Positions 54,171 to 62,925 of a stretch of 64,000 nucleotides of DNA are shown here, piece by piece (positions within the stretch are counted from its first letter, which is position 1; each line of letters starts with the position of its first letter). The position numbers and the translations under genes are program-made. A model generated the notes under the pieces. That model did no database searches. It saw nothing but the letters and a program-made list of their open reading frames with translations, and was not told where the DNA came from. Source of the DNA: JAZKFT01 sp963845495 (GTDB lineage Bacteria; Bacteroidota; Bacteroidia; Chitinophagales; Chitinophagaceae); contig CAWJTH010000207.1 in assembly GCA_963845495.1 (NCBI GenBank), positions 1 to 64,000 on the forward strand, in the 5' to 3' direction.

Positions 54171-55049
54171 TTATTTGTAAAGGGAAGCGAAGCTTTGTGT
54201 TAAAGTGAAACCACTTTCATCGATACCGTAAGTGATACCGTCGATCCTTGTAGTAAATACATTGTACATAATGATAGACAAAGCCGATGTACCGATACCC
54301 AAAGCTGTATTGTACAAGGCTTCAGAGATACCTACTGACAATGTTTTTGATGCGTCACCACCACCGCTATCGTTACCCAAAGCAGAGAAGGCACGGATCA
54401 TACCCATTACCGTTCCTAACAGTCCCATCAAAGTAGCTACAGAAGCGATTGTTGAAAGGAAAACCAAGTTCTTTTCCAACATCGGCAATTCAAGCGCCGT
54501 AGCTTCTTCTACTTCTTTTTGGATGGCCATTACTTTTTGGTCTGTTTCCAAATGTTCGGTAGTGTTCATCATTTCTTTGTATTTGCGCAAACCAGCTTTC
54601 ATTACATTACCTACGCTTCCTTGTTGTTTGTCGCATTCTGCCAAAGCTGCATCTACATTTTTATTAGCCAAATTGTATTGCACTTTGCGGATAAATTCTG
54701 CAATGTTGCCTTTACCAGTAGCTTTAGAAATGGTCATAAAACGTTCGATACAAAATGTAATAACGGTAAGCAAGCAACCAATCAATAAAGGCACAATAAT
54801 ACCACCCATGTACATCCTTGGCCATGTTCCGATAGGATTTTCGCGACCAGGCCAAAAGGCGCTACCCGCTTTATCGCCGGCAGGATGCGGAGTTGTAAAA
54901 TTTCCTTCGGCACCAAGCCCAAAACGCCAGATACAATACCCGATTAAGATACAAACTACCGGAGCTATCCAAGAGATGGAATTACCGCTTTTTTTTGGTT
55001 GAACACTTGTTGACTTTGCTGTTGTTGCAGTCGGTTTCAAATCTGCCAT
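54171..55049 (-). CDS. exbB: ExbB family (MotA/TolQ/ExbB) proton-channel protein
   Basis: 292 residues with membrane helices at about 25-42 (WIAPVVCILIGYCIW), 84-105, 200-222 and 240-262. The MotA/TolQ/ExbB domain shows the cytoplasmic helices and NLVFLSTIASVATLMGLLGTVMGMI, a strong family signature, with GISEALYNTALGIGTSALS at the end. It forms the pentameric proton channel that powers TonB. First gene of the ExbB-ExbD-ExbD-TonB operon. The N-terminus is about 50 residues longer than in E. coli ExbB. Confidence 0.92.
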   Translation of the reverse strand: MADLKPTATTAKSTSVQPKKSGNSISWIAPVVCILIGYCIWRFGLGAEGNFTTPHPAGDKAGSAFWPGRENPIGTWPRMYMGGIIVPLLIGCLLTVITFCIERFMTISKATGKGNIAEFIRKVQYNLANKNVDAALAECDKQQGSVGNVMKAGLRKYKEMMNTTEHLETDQKVMAIQKEVEEATALELPMLEKNLVFLSTIASVATLMGLLGTVMGMIRAFSALGNDSGGGDASKTLSVGISEALYNTALGIGTSALSIIMYNVFTTRIDGITYGIDESGFTLTQSFASLYK

Positions 55050-55405
55050 GGTCTTTTTTTTTAGTTTGGAAAATGCTAGTTTTTAAATATACTTATTTAA
55101 GGCACAATGCTAAGGAAAATTAAATTCAAAAAACCATCAGCGCCCCATTTTTTTATTAGAAAATGAAAAGATTTTTTTTGCTTAAGATAAAAAAACCAAT
55201 GCAACCGTTTGCGGGTTTATGTTTCAATGGGAATGTGAAGCTAAAAAATAAAGATTATAAAAAAATGAAGATTTTTATCTTTTTTATTTTTAAGGCACAT
55301 AATTACAAACAATTCTGCATTTTTCCTATTAAATAAATATTAACGTCAATTTTTAGGGTAATTGTAGGTGGTTGTTATCTTCACGCACTTTATAAAAAAG
55401 GTGTA
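55050..55405. other. Divergent gap between ExbB and metalloprotease
   Basis: 356 bp, strongly AT-rich, no gene. It must carry the divergent promoters for the ExbB operon and the protease gene. A TTATCTTC-type segment just upstream of 55406 resembles the Bacteroidota -7 box only loosely, so no site is called. Confidence 0.35.
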
Positions 55406-57988
55406 ATGAATTATTTTTTTAGGGTTGTAACGGTGGGTGTCGCATTGTTAACATATAGTTGTAAAACAATTTTTGTTCAAAGAAAAAAGCCGTCGGGTGT
55501 TATTGTAACCAAGCAAGGTTCAGGCACTTTGCCTGCGGGTATGCCAACTAATTTTGCGAATTTTTCGCCTTTTTCTAAACCGGGCCCCCGCCCTTATAAA
55601 GAAATCATTACTTCAAAAGCTATTAGCAAACACGGGCTTTTTACAGTGCACAAGGTAGACGATAAATTTTATTTTGAGATACCCGATTCTCTATTAGACA
55701 AAGAGATTTTAGCCGTTACCCGTTTTGTAAAAGTACCATGGGGCGGTGGCACCTACGGTGGCGAACAGGCAAACGATAATGTGCTTAGGTTTGAAAAGAC
55801 ACCCGACAACAAAATATTTATCAGGGTTTCTTTAAATGTGGTTTCATCGCCAGATAGTACGCAGCCCATTTATGAAGCGGTAAAAAACAGTAGCGTAGAC
55901 CCAATTGCCGCCGCTTTTGACATAAAGGCTTTTGGTAAGGATAGTACCAGTAGCATAATTGACGTAACTGATTTTTTTAAGGGAGACAACCAGATTGTTT
56001 CCATTGACCCGAGCGTTAAGCGAAGGTTTGGCCTTAGCGGCATAGCGCAAGACCGGTCGTACATTGAAACTATTAAAACGTTTCCTATTAATACAGAAGT
56101 GAGGAGGGTTATGACTTTCAGCGCTTCTGCTCCGGGTGGATTCAGTCCGTTTCCTTCTTCAAATTTACCATCGGCGCAGGCTGCTGGCGTAGTAACATTG
56201 GAATTAAATACTTCTTTTTTATTGTTGCCTAATACACCAATGCCCAAAAGAATGTACGACCCCAGGGTTGGTTATTTCTCGGACAAACTAACCGTTTTTG
56301 AAGAAAATTCACAAAAGGTTGATCCTGAAATGTATATACAACGCTGGCGATTGGAACCCAAAGACGAGGACATAGAAAAATATAAAAACGGTATTTTGGT
56401 TGAGCCTAAAAAACAGATTGTTTATTATATAGACCCAGCCACGCCAAAAGAATGGCGACCTTATTTAATTGCGGGTATTAACGATTGGCAAAAAGCTTTT
56501 GAAAAAGCTGGCTTTAAAAATGCAATAGTGGGCAAAGAATGGCCAACTGATGATACTACCATGAGTTTGGAAGATGCCCGATTTTCTGTTATCAGATATT
56601 TTGCATCAGATATTAAAAATGCGTACAGCCCCAATATTAACGATCCGCGAAGCGGAGAAATATTGGAAACACATATACAGTGGTACCATAATGTAATGAA
56701 ACTGCTGCACGATTGGTATTTTATTCAAGCGGCGGCAATAGACCCGCGGGCTAGAAAAATGAATTTCGACAGCACGCTGATGGGCGAACTGATACGTTTT
56801 GTAAGTAGCCATGAAGTTGGGCATACGCTTGGCCTGATGCATAATATGGGCAGTAGTAGCCGTACGCCGGTGGAAAAATTAAGAAACAAAGCATGGGTTG
56901 AAGCCCATGGGCATACCGCTTCGATTATGGATTATGCCCGTTTTAATTATGTGGCACAACCGGAAGATAGCATTACTTCTCCCGGAATTTACCCTAGAAT
57001 TGGCGAATATGATGAATGGGCTATTGAATGGGGATATAAAAACAGCGGCGCCACAACCGAAGAAGCCGACAAAAAAATTACCAACAAATGGATTGTTGAT
57101 AGCTTAAAAACAAATCCACGCCTATGGTTCGGCACTTATGAAAACGGCAATTTGAGCGACCCACGCAACCAAACTGAGGACTTGGGCGACAATGCCATGA
57201 AAGCCAGCGAATATGGGATAAAAAACCTTAAACGCATTATGGTAAAACTGCCCGATTGGACAAAAGAGGAAGGCGACAAATATGAAAACCTTGAAAATAT
57301 GTACGAAGAGTTGGTAACCCAATTTAGCCGATACATGGGGCATGTGCTACGCAATGTGGGCGGCGTGTACGAAACACCAAAAAGCATTGAGCAAACTGGC
57401 CAAGTGTATGAAGAAGTGCCTAAATCGTTACAAAAAGATGCCATCCAATTCTTTAATAACCAATTGTTTACAACACCAAATTGGCTGCTGGATAAAAACA
57501 TTCTAAACAAATTTTCTAATCCAATAACTACCGAAATGGTTCAAGGCGTGCAAACTAGGATTTTGAACAATTTACTCAGCAGTTCAAAACTTGGGGTAAT
57601 GATTGCCACGGCCAACCGTTTTGGCAAAGACGCTTACACGGCAGATGAAATGATAACCGATGTAAAAAAAGGAATTTGGGAAGAATTGATGTCAAAAAAA
57701 CCAATAGATAATTATCGCCGTAACCTGCAAAAAAACTTTGTTGAAAGCTTGATAAGTTTGCTACCTACTTCCAACTCAAATAGCGGAGGCGGCTTTGTTA
57801 TTAGCATTTTTGGCGGATCTCCAAGCACAGATCCGAAAAAATCGGATATTTCTTCTATAGCTAGGGGCCAATTGATAAGCCTGCAAAGCGAAATAAAAGC
57901 AGCATTGCCAACAACCGCCGATAAAATGAGCAAACTTCATTTGCAAGACATGGTAGAAAGATTAAGGATGGCCCTAAACCCCAAATAA
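55406..57988 (+). CDS. Zinc-dependent metalloprotease lipoprotein (DUF5117/DUF5118 type)
   Basis: 860 residues, lipobox Cys19 (LLTYSCKTIF). A DUF5118-like N-terminal part (about 40-110) is followed by a DUF5117-like domain (about 110-330). The catalytic core has SSHEVGHTLGLMHNMGSS near residues 466-483: HEVGH supplies two zinc ligands and the Glu, with a third ligand downstream. A C-terminal DUF4953-like region follows. The length and domain order match the large metalloproteases common in Bacteroidota. It is predicted to be outer-membrane anchored. Function in the cell is not established, possibly protein turnover or nutrient peptide release. Confidence 0.88.
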   Translation: MNYFFRVVTVGVALLTYSCKTIFVQRKKPSGVIVTKQGSGTLPAGMPTNFANFSPFSKPGPRPYKEIITSKAISKHGLFTVHKVDDKFYFEIPDSLLDKEILAVTRFVKVPWGGGTYGGEQANDNVLRFEKTPDNKIFIRVSLNVVSSPDSTQPIYEAVKNSSVDPIAAAFDIKAFGKDSTSSIIDVTDFFKGDNQIVSIDPSVKRRFGLSGIAQDRSYIETIKTFPINTEVRRVMTFSASAPGGFSPFPSSNLPSAQAAGVVTLELNTSFLLLPNTPMPKRMYDPRVGYFSDKLTVFEENSQKVDPEMYIQRWRLEPKDEDIEKYKNGILVEPKKQIVYYIDPATPKEWRPYLIAGINDWQKAFEKAGFKNAIVGKEWPTDDTTMSLEDARFSVIRYFASDIKNAYSPNINDPRSGEILETHIQWYHNVMKLLHDWYFIQAAAIDPRARKMNFDSTLMGELIRFVSSHEVGHTLGLMHNMGSSSRTPVEKLRNKAWVEAHGHTASIMDYARFNYVAQPEDSITSPGIYPRIGEYDEWAIEWGYKNSGATTEEADKKITNKWIVDSLKTNPRLWFGTYENGNLSDPRNQTEDLGDNAMKASEYGIKNLKRIMVKLPDWTKEEGDKYENLENMYEELVTQFSRYMGHVLRNVGGVYETPKSIEQTGQVYEEVPKSLQKDAIQFFNNQLFTTPNWLLDKNILNKFSNPITTEMVQGVQTRILNNLLSSSKLGVMIATANRFGKDAYTADEMITDVKKGIWEELMSKKPIDNYRRNLQKNFVESLISLLPTSNSNSGGGFVISIFGGSPSTDPKKSDISSIARGQLISLQSEIKAALPTTADKMSKLHLQDMVERLRMALNPK

Positions 57989-58159
57989 CTCAAGTTGCTA
58001 GTTATTGGTTTTCATACAACCATGACAAAACAAGGGTTGGCAGTTGACAGATGACGGTATTTAAAATACAGCCATCTTACATTTTACGTCTGTCATCCGT
58101 CATCTGCAAACTATTCGAGCAAGCAACACGCATTAAAGTAATAACTAGCAACTTGGGTT
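57987..58159. repeat. Nested inverted-repeat element after the metalloprotease gene
   Basis: AACTCAAGTTGCTAGTTATT at 57987-58006 is the reverse complement, with one mismatch, of AATAACTAGCAACTTGGGTT at 58140-58159. An inner pair, CAGATGACGG (58048-58057) and CCGTCATCTG (58097-58106), lies inside. The total is 173 bp without coding potential. The left arm overlaps the protease stop codon. Confidence 0.7.
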
Positions 58160-58234
58160 AATTAATTGTATTTGTTCCGTTTAAAATGTTTATTCATCCT
58201 TTAACGGAACAAAATTTGCTTTATAATTTTGTAG

Positions 58235-58273
58235 TAACGGTGGCTTTTGTTTGCTTTGCAAAAGCCACCGTTA
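58235..58273. promoter_or_regulatory. 15-bp perfect hairpin upstream of the esterase gene
   Basis: TAACGGTGGCTTTTG (58235-58249) is the exact reverse complement of CAAAAGCCACCGTTA (58259-58273), with a nine-base loop. It lies 66 bp before the esterase start at 58339. It could be a terminator for the upstream element, an mRNA leader structure, or part of a repeat; the T-tract is weak. Confidence 0.6.
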
Positions 58274-58338
58274 TAATTTGTAAGCAGCGTCACAACAAGT
58301 TTTATACTCTTTCGTTTATATTCCAATAATTGAAATCC

Positions 58339-59244
58339 ATGTCAATGAAAAAAAAGTATTTTCCTATTTTGGTATTTGTTGCATTTGCATCTCTGTTCAA
58401 TGTTTCTTGTAAAAAGGAATATAGCGACGAGTCGGGGCTTGTAATTGATTCAACCGTAGTTACAGTACCAGCTGTTGCCAAAACAATCTTAAATCAAGCT
58501 TATGGTACAGATTCAGCACAAAAAGCCGACATTTATTTGCCAGCAGGGCGCACAAAGGATAGTACAAAAACATTGATTATTTTACATGGCGGTTATTGGT
58601 TGGCAGGCGACAAAACAGATTTAGATACAGCAATTGCTATTTTACAAAGCGCTTATCCAACCTTGAACATTGTAAATGCAAATTATCGTTTAGCAAACGC
58701 CGCTATTCCAAGCACCCAATTTCCCGCACAAATGACTGATATTCAATTACTTTTAAATTATTTGAATAACAATCGGGATTCGCTTAAAATAAGTGCAAAT
58801 ATCGCTTTGGCAGGTGTTAGCGCCGGTGGCCATTTGGCGCTAGAATATGCATATAAATATGATGCAGCCAAGCAAGTGAAAGTAGTTGGCGGCATTGTTC
58901 CACCAACCAATTTTTTAGACCCCTATTATCTTACAAGTACCTATGCCCCCACCTTTGCGCAGATCGCAATCAATTTTACCGGCAAGCCAATTGGTGATAC
59001 AATTTATAAAGTTGCAAGCCCATACTACAACTTAACTTCAAGTGCGCCGCCAACATTTGTAAGTTTCGGTGGTCAAGATCCTTTGGTGCCCGGCTATAGC
59101 GATACGCTTTTTTTGAATAAACTTCAAGCTGTTAACATATCATACCAATACTATTATTATCCTAGCGAAGGACATGATTTTAGCTATCCTACCATTATTC
59201 AAACGTTGACAAATTTTGTGGCTTTTTTAAAACTGTATTTGTAA
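58339..59244 (+). CDS. Lipoprotein alpha/beta hydrolase (esterase, BD-FAE/HSL type)
   Basis: 301 residues from the ATG at 58339; an in-frame TTG three codons upstream and an ATG two codons downstream are alternatives. Lipobox Cys24 (FNVSCKKE). The alpha/beta hydrolase core has the oxyanion motif LHGGYWLAGDK, nucleophile elbow LAGVSAGGHLAL, acid around SFGGQDPLVPGYS and catalytic His in SEGHDFSYP. Such enzymes often remove acetyl or feruloyl groups. Its neighbours are not obviously carbohydrate-active, so the substrate is open. Confidence 0.82.
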   Translation: MSMKKKYFPILVFVAFASLFNVSCKKEYSDESGLVIDSTVVTVPAVAKTILNQAYGTDSAQKADIYLPAGRTKDSTKTLIILHGGYWLAGDKTDLDTAIAILQSAYPTLNIVNANYRLANAAIPSTQFPAQMTDIQLLLNYLNNNRDSLKISANIALAGVSAGGHLALEYAYKYDAAKQVKVVGGIVPPTNFLDPYYLTSTYAPTFAQIAINFTGKPIGDTIYKVASPYYNLTSSAPPTFVSFGGQDPLVPGYSDTLFLNKLQAVNISYQYYYYPSEGHDFSYPTIIQTLTNFVAFLKLYL

Positions 59245-59287
59245 GCTAACAAATATTATAAGCCTCCGAAATATTAAATTTATTTCC

Positions 59288-59328
59288 AATACTTTTATCC
59301 AAAAATTAATTTTTTGGATAAAAGTATT
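59288..59328. promoter_or_regulatory. 18-bp perfect hairpin overlapping the next start codon
   Basis: AATACTTTTATCCAAAAA (59288-59305) is the exact reverse complement of TTTTTGGATAAAAGTATT (59311-59328), with a five-base loop. The TTG start codon at 59314 of the downstream gene lies inside the right arm, so folding would hide it. Confidence 0.8.
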
Positions 59329-60456
59329 GCTCTACCACAAAACAAACCGGCGCTATTAGAACGGTTTGGGATATTTTATTTGAATTTATTTGGTAAAAAA
59401 GATTTAAAGCATAATGTTTTTGGTATTGCTGATGATGTTTTGCACCAAAAAGTAAACCGCATAACCGCAATTAGCATTTCGCTTACCTGCTTGGTTAGCT
59501 TGCTTTGTGTTTTTCCAACCGTTTGGGTAGATGTGCATTTTAGCGAAAGCCCATGGACGGTTCATTATAGTTGGGTAATAGCTGTTACAGGTTTATCCAT
59601 TTTGGTAGAATTGTACCTGCTTTTTATTATTGCGTTAAAAGCTGTGCATTTGGTAAGCGAACTGCTAAACATGCATGCCACGCAAAAAGATTTTTTACGC
59701 GATGGTGCATTTAGCGTAATAAATATTTTGTCTCGCACTGCCTTGGAATTGCCAGATCCGGAATTAGAAATATTGGGGATCGACCCATTTAAGCGCATCT
59801 CAAAAAAGAACCTTTTTGTGTTGGGGTTATTTTACAAGGCTAAAATTCTACTCACTAATTTTATTTTAAAAAACCTGTTGTTGCTTTTTATAGGCAAAAG
59901 TATTTTCGGCGTGTCCGTATTGTACGAATCTTTATTTGTGGAATGTTTTTGGAATAGCATCGTAATTATAAAAGTGATACACGAAGCAAGGTTGCGACTT
60001 TTCGGCTTTACGCTTGCGCATAAAATTGCCGATACTGTTTTAGCAGAAAAAATACTGGAAGGAATTTCACCAACCGCTAAATCAGGTTGTATCAGGGCTA
60101 TTGGCAATGCGGTAGTGATGGCACAAAATTATCACCCCAACATGATTATTTTATTATTACAATTTCAAGCGCTGTTGCATATTGATAAACAAAATAAATA
60201 CGATGATTGGAATTTATTTTTAGATACTTTAAAACAAGTAAATGAAAACGAGCGTAATCTTTTGTTGGATATTTTTACCATTGCTGCTGCGTTTGATGGT
60301 AAAATATCACATTTGGAAGCAGACAATTTAAAAAATGCTTATGGTGAAGAATTTAATATTTATCACGGCAGGTTATTACAATTAACCGAAGCATTAAGGT
60401 TGGGCAAATTAAATACGGCATTAAATCTTTGTAAAATAGATTTTGAAGCCGGATAA
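59314..60456 (+). CDS. Membrane protein of the LBF_2804 type, unknown function
   Basis: 380 residues from a TTG start (no ATG fits further upstream without a stop). Hydrophobic helices at about 48-68 and 88-110 and near 175-195, then a soluble C-terminal helical domain of about 130 residues (LLLDIFTIAAAFDGKISHLEADNLKNAYGEEF) reminiscent of TerB-like folds. The whole protein resembles the uncharacterised LBF_2804 family as I recall it. It lies 69 bp beyond the esterase gene. Start and fold assignments are tentative. Confidence 0.55.
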   Translation: MDKSIALPQNKPALLERFGIFYLNLFGKKDLKHNVFGIADDVLHQKVNRITAISISLTCLVSLLCVFPTVWVDVHFSESPWTVHYSWVIAVTGLSILVELYLLFIIALKAVHLVSELLNMHATQKDFLRDGAFSVINILSRTALELPDPELEILGIDPFKRISKKNLFVLGLFYKAKILLTNFILKNLLLLFIGKSIFGVSVLYESLFVECFWNSIVIIKVIHEARLRLFGFTLAHKIADTVLAEKILEGISPTAKSGCIRAIGNAVVMAQNYHPNMIILLLQFQALLHIDKQNKYDDWNLFLDTLKQVNENERNLLLDIFTIAAAFDGKISHLEADNLKNAYGEEFNIYHGRLLQLTEALRLGKLNTALNLCKIDFEAG

Positions 60457-60461
60457 AATTA

Positions 60462-60504
60462 TTAAATGAAATAGGCGCAAAATGTTTGCGCCTATTTCAT
60501 TTAA
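60462..60504. terminator. Bidirectional terminator between convergent genes
   Basis: A 20-bp perfect stem (60462-60481 with 60485-60504; AAATAGGCGCAAA with TTTGCGCCTATTT at its GC core) with a three-base loop, flanked by A/T-rich tracts. It sits between the LBF_2804-type gene (+) and the GH30 gene (-). Confidence 0.9.
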
Positions 60505-60517
60505 ATAAATTGAGTTT

Positions 60518-61982
60518 TTATTTATCAACAATTAAAGTAGCAATTGAATGTGGTAATCCATCTACTTCAACAGCTTTTCCACTAATCCATAAACGATAAG
60601 GTATTTTTTTATCGCTATCATTCATTACCACCACCACTAATTTTCCATCGGTATTTAAAAAAGCAGTGGTTAATAATTTCGCTTCTGCTGGAAGACGCAA
60701 TTACCCTTTTTGCCCCTGGTTTAATAAATTTAGAAAAATGACCGATGTAATAATAAGCATTTGTATAAGTTAATGTGCCCGTTTTGGTATCAGCATGCAC
60801 AGGTGCGAAACAGAAATTGCCAACATGGTTAGGACCGCCCTTTTCATCCAATAAAACATTCCAATCCGTCCAGCCACAAGTACCGTCGTTAAAATCATTT
60901 ATCATGGAGCGGCCATAGGTTTCGCCCAAACTCCATTTATGAATGCGATCAAGATTAAAAGATTCTGCACAACCTTCGGTAAATATCAAATGTTTATCAG
61001 GAAATGTTTCGGCTACCCTTTTTACGTTTTCAAATTGCATGGTGCCACCAGTCCAGGGTTCATACCAATGATAGCCGATCCCCCACACATATTTTGCAGC
61101 CTCCTTATCATTTAAAACAGTGGATGCACGTTGATAAATCAAATCCCGGTTATGGTCCCAAGCAATTAATTTTTTATCGCTTAAATTATTTTTAGCCAAT
61201 GCCGGCCCTAAATAATTTTTAATAAAATCCCGTTCATCTTCGCCACTATAATTGCAGGATTCCCATTTCTGTTTTGCCATCGGTTCATTTTGTACACTTA
61301 AACCCCAAATTGGCATTTTTTCTTTTTCATAAGCTTGGATAAATTTTACATAATAATTAGCCCAAGCACTATAAAATTCGGGTAATAATTTACCGCCATG
61401 TAGCATGTCGTTATTATCCTTCATCCATGCAGGTGGGCTCCAGGGCGTAACAAATAATGATATTTTATTATTGGCAATTGCCATTGCCCTTTTAATAAAC
61501 GGAATTTTAAATTGGCGGTCATGCGCCACATTAAATGTTTTTAAATCTTTGTCCTCGTTAGAAACATAAGTGTAAGTGTCGCTGCTAAAATCACAACTAT
61601 TAATATTTGTTCTGGCCAATGTATAACCAATTCCGGTTTCAGCGTTATAATAGGCCTGCATTAATTCTTCCTGTTTGTCTTTTGGTAATTTGGCCAATGT
61701 TTCTGCAGACGCATCGGTAATGGCACCACCAATCCCAACCAAGGTTTGGAACGTTTTAGTTGGATCAACAAAAACACAAGGCTGGGTTTCCATTGGCTGG
61801 CCAAATTGTGTAAACGATAATTTGGTCTGAGATTTTGTCAATCTTAAATTACCACTATCGGCTGTAGTATAAACCGTTACCGTTTTACCATTTGTTATAA
61901 AAGAATTAGATATGCCAGTTTTATTCTGCGCATGCAAAAATGTGATGGCACTACCTGCAATTACAATTAATATTTTTTTCAT
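60518..61982 (-). pseudogene. GH30 glycosidase with a C-terminal frameshift
   Basis: Signal peptide (about 1-19), then a GH30 (alpha/beta)8 barrel with the beta-sandwich side domain: YTLARTNINSCDFSSDTY, acid/base Glu in LSVQNEPMAKQK and nucleophile Glu in LIFTEGCAESFN. The main frame runs to 60618 but ends in unrelated residues (SEIINHCFF...). Near 60684 one extra A would have to be removed: the next frame then reads AKLLTTAFLNTDGKLVVVV, the normal GH30 beta-sandwich end, to 60518. Joined length is about 488 residues. GH30 members from such clusters act on beta-1,6-glucan or related glycans. Whether this is a sequencing error or decay cannot be told. Confidence 0.8.
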
Positions 61983-62061
61983 TTGATTTATTTAAATAAA
62001 TTATGAGAACAAATTAAAAATTGGATTATTTCGAAATGAATGACTTTTTACTTCTTAATTT

Positions 62062-62898
62062 TTACTTTTTAAGTTCGTAAACCCGCACATAATCCACGTC
62101 CATAGTAGCAGGAAAAATAGTATTGTCAATTCCTTTTTTACCGCCCCAATCTCCACCAATTGCGATATTTAAAATAATAAAAAAGGGTTGATTAAATGGA
62201 TAATAACCTGAGCCTTTTCCATCATTTGGGTGTTCAAAAACTTGTTTTCCATCAATAAAACCTAAAACGCTAGCTGGTGTCCAATCAATTCGATAAATGT
62301 GAAAATAGGATGTAGCAGTATTTACTTTTACAACCTTTGTAATGCCATTTCCTTTTATCCAATTTAATTCTTTTGTATGCGTGCTAATATGGATACTGTC
62401 AGGATCAAAACCAACTTGTTCCATAATATCTATTTCGCCAGAGGCAGGCCAACCACCGTAGATTTCTTTCACCGGCATCATCCATATAGCGGGCCACAAT
62501 CCAGCACCAGTGGGCAGTTTGGCTTTTATTTCAAATCGGCCATATAAAAAATTGGCCTTATTTTTTGTCACCATTCTAGTTGACGTGTATTGTGCTTTTC
62601 CAACATTTTGTTTTCTGGCTACAATATGCAAAACACCATTTGAGACAATTGCATTTTTACCTTTGGTATAATATTCGAGCTCGTGGTTTCCCCAACCATT
62701 ATCCCCTAATTCATAACTCCATTTTGTTGTATCTGGCAAACCATCTTTATCAAATTCATCAGCCCAAGTGGGCTTTGTAGAAAACTGATAATTCTTTTTA
62801 ATTGAATTATCTAATTTGTTTTGCTGCGCAATTGAATAAATTGGCAACAAAACAAATAGCGATCGGATTAAACGTGATTTATTTAAATACAAAATCAT
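62062..62898 (-). CDS. GH16 laminarinase-type endo-beta-glucanase
   Basis: 278 residues with a signal peptide (about 1-24, YSIAQ). The beta-jelly-roll domain has the catalytic motif GEIDIMEQVG (ExDxxE) preceded by AGLWPAIWMMP, and FINQ-like segments PFFIILNIAIGGDWGG downstream, as in GH16 subfamily 3 laminarinases. It cleaves beta-1,3- or mixed beta-glucans internally, complementing the two flanking GH30 enzymes. Spacing: 27 bp downstream of the partial GH30, 79 bp upstream of the broken GH30. No surface-anchoring tail is seen. Confidence 0.92.
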   Translation of the reverse strand: MILYLNKSRLIRSLFVLLPIYSIAQQNKLDNSIKKNYQFSTKPTWADEFDKDGLPDTTKWSYELGDNGWGNHELEYYTKGKNAIVSNGVLHIVARKQNVGKAQYTSTRMVTKNKANFLYGRFEIKAKLPTGAGLWPAIWMMPVKEIYGGWPASGEIDIMEQVGFDPDSIHISTHTKELNWIKGNGITKVVKVNTATSYFHIYRIDWTPASVLGFIDGKQVFEHPNDGKGSGYYPFNQPFFIILNIAIGGDWGGKKGIDNTIFPATMDVDYVRVYELKK

Positions 62899-62925
62899 TT
62901 TATTTAAATGAGTTAAAATAAATAA

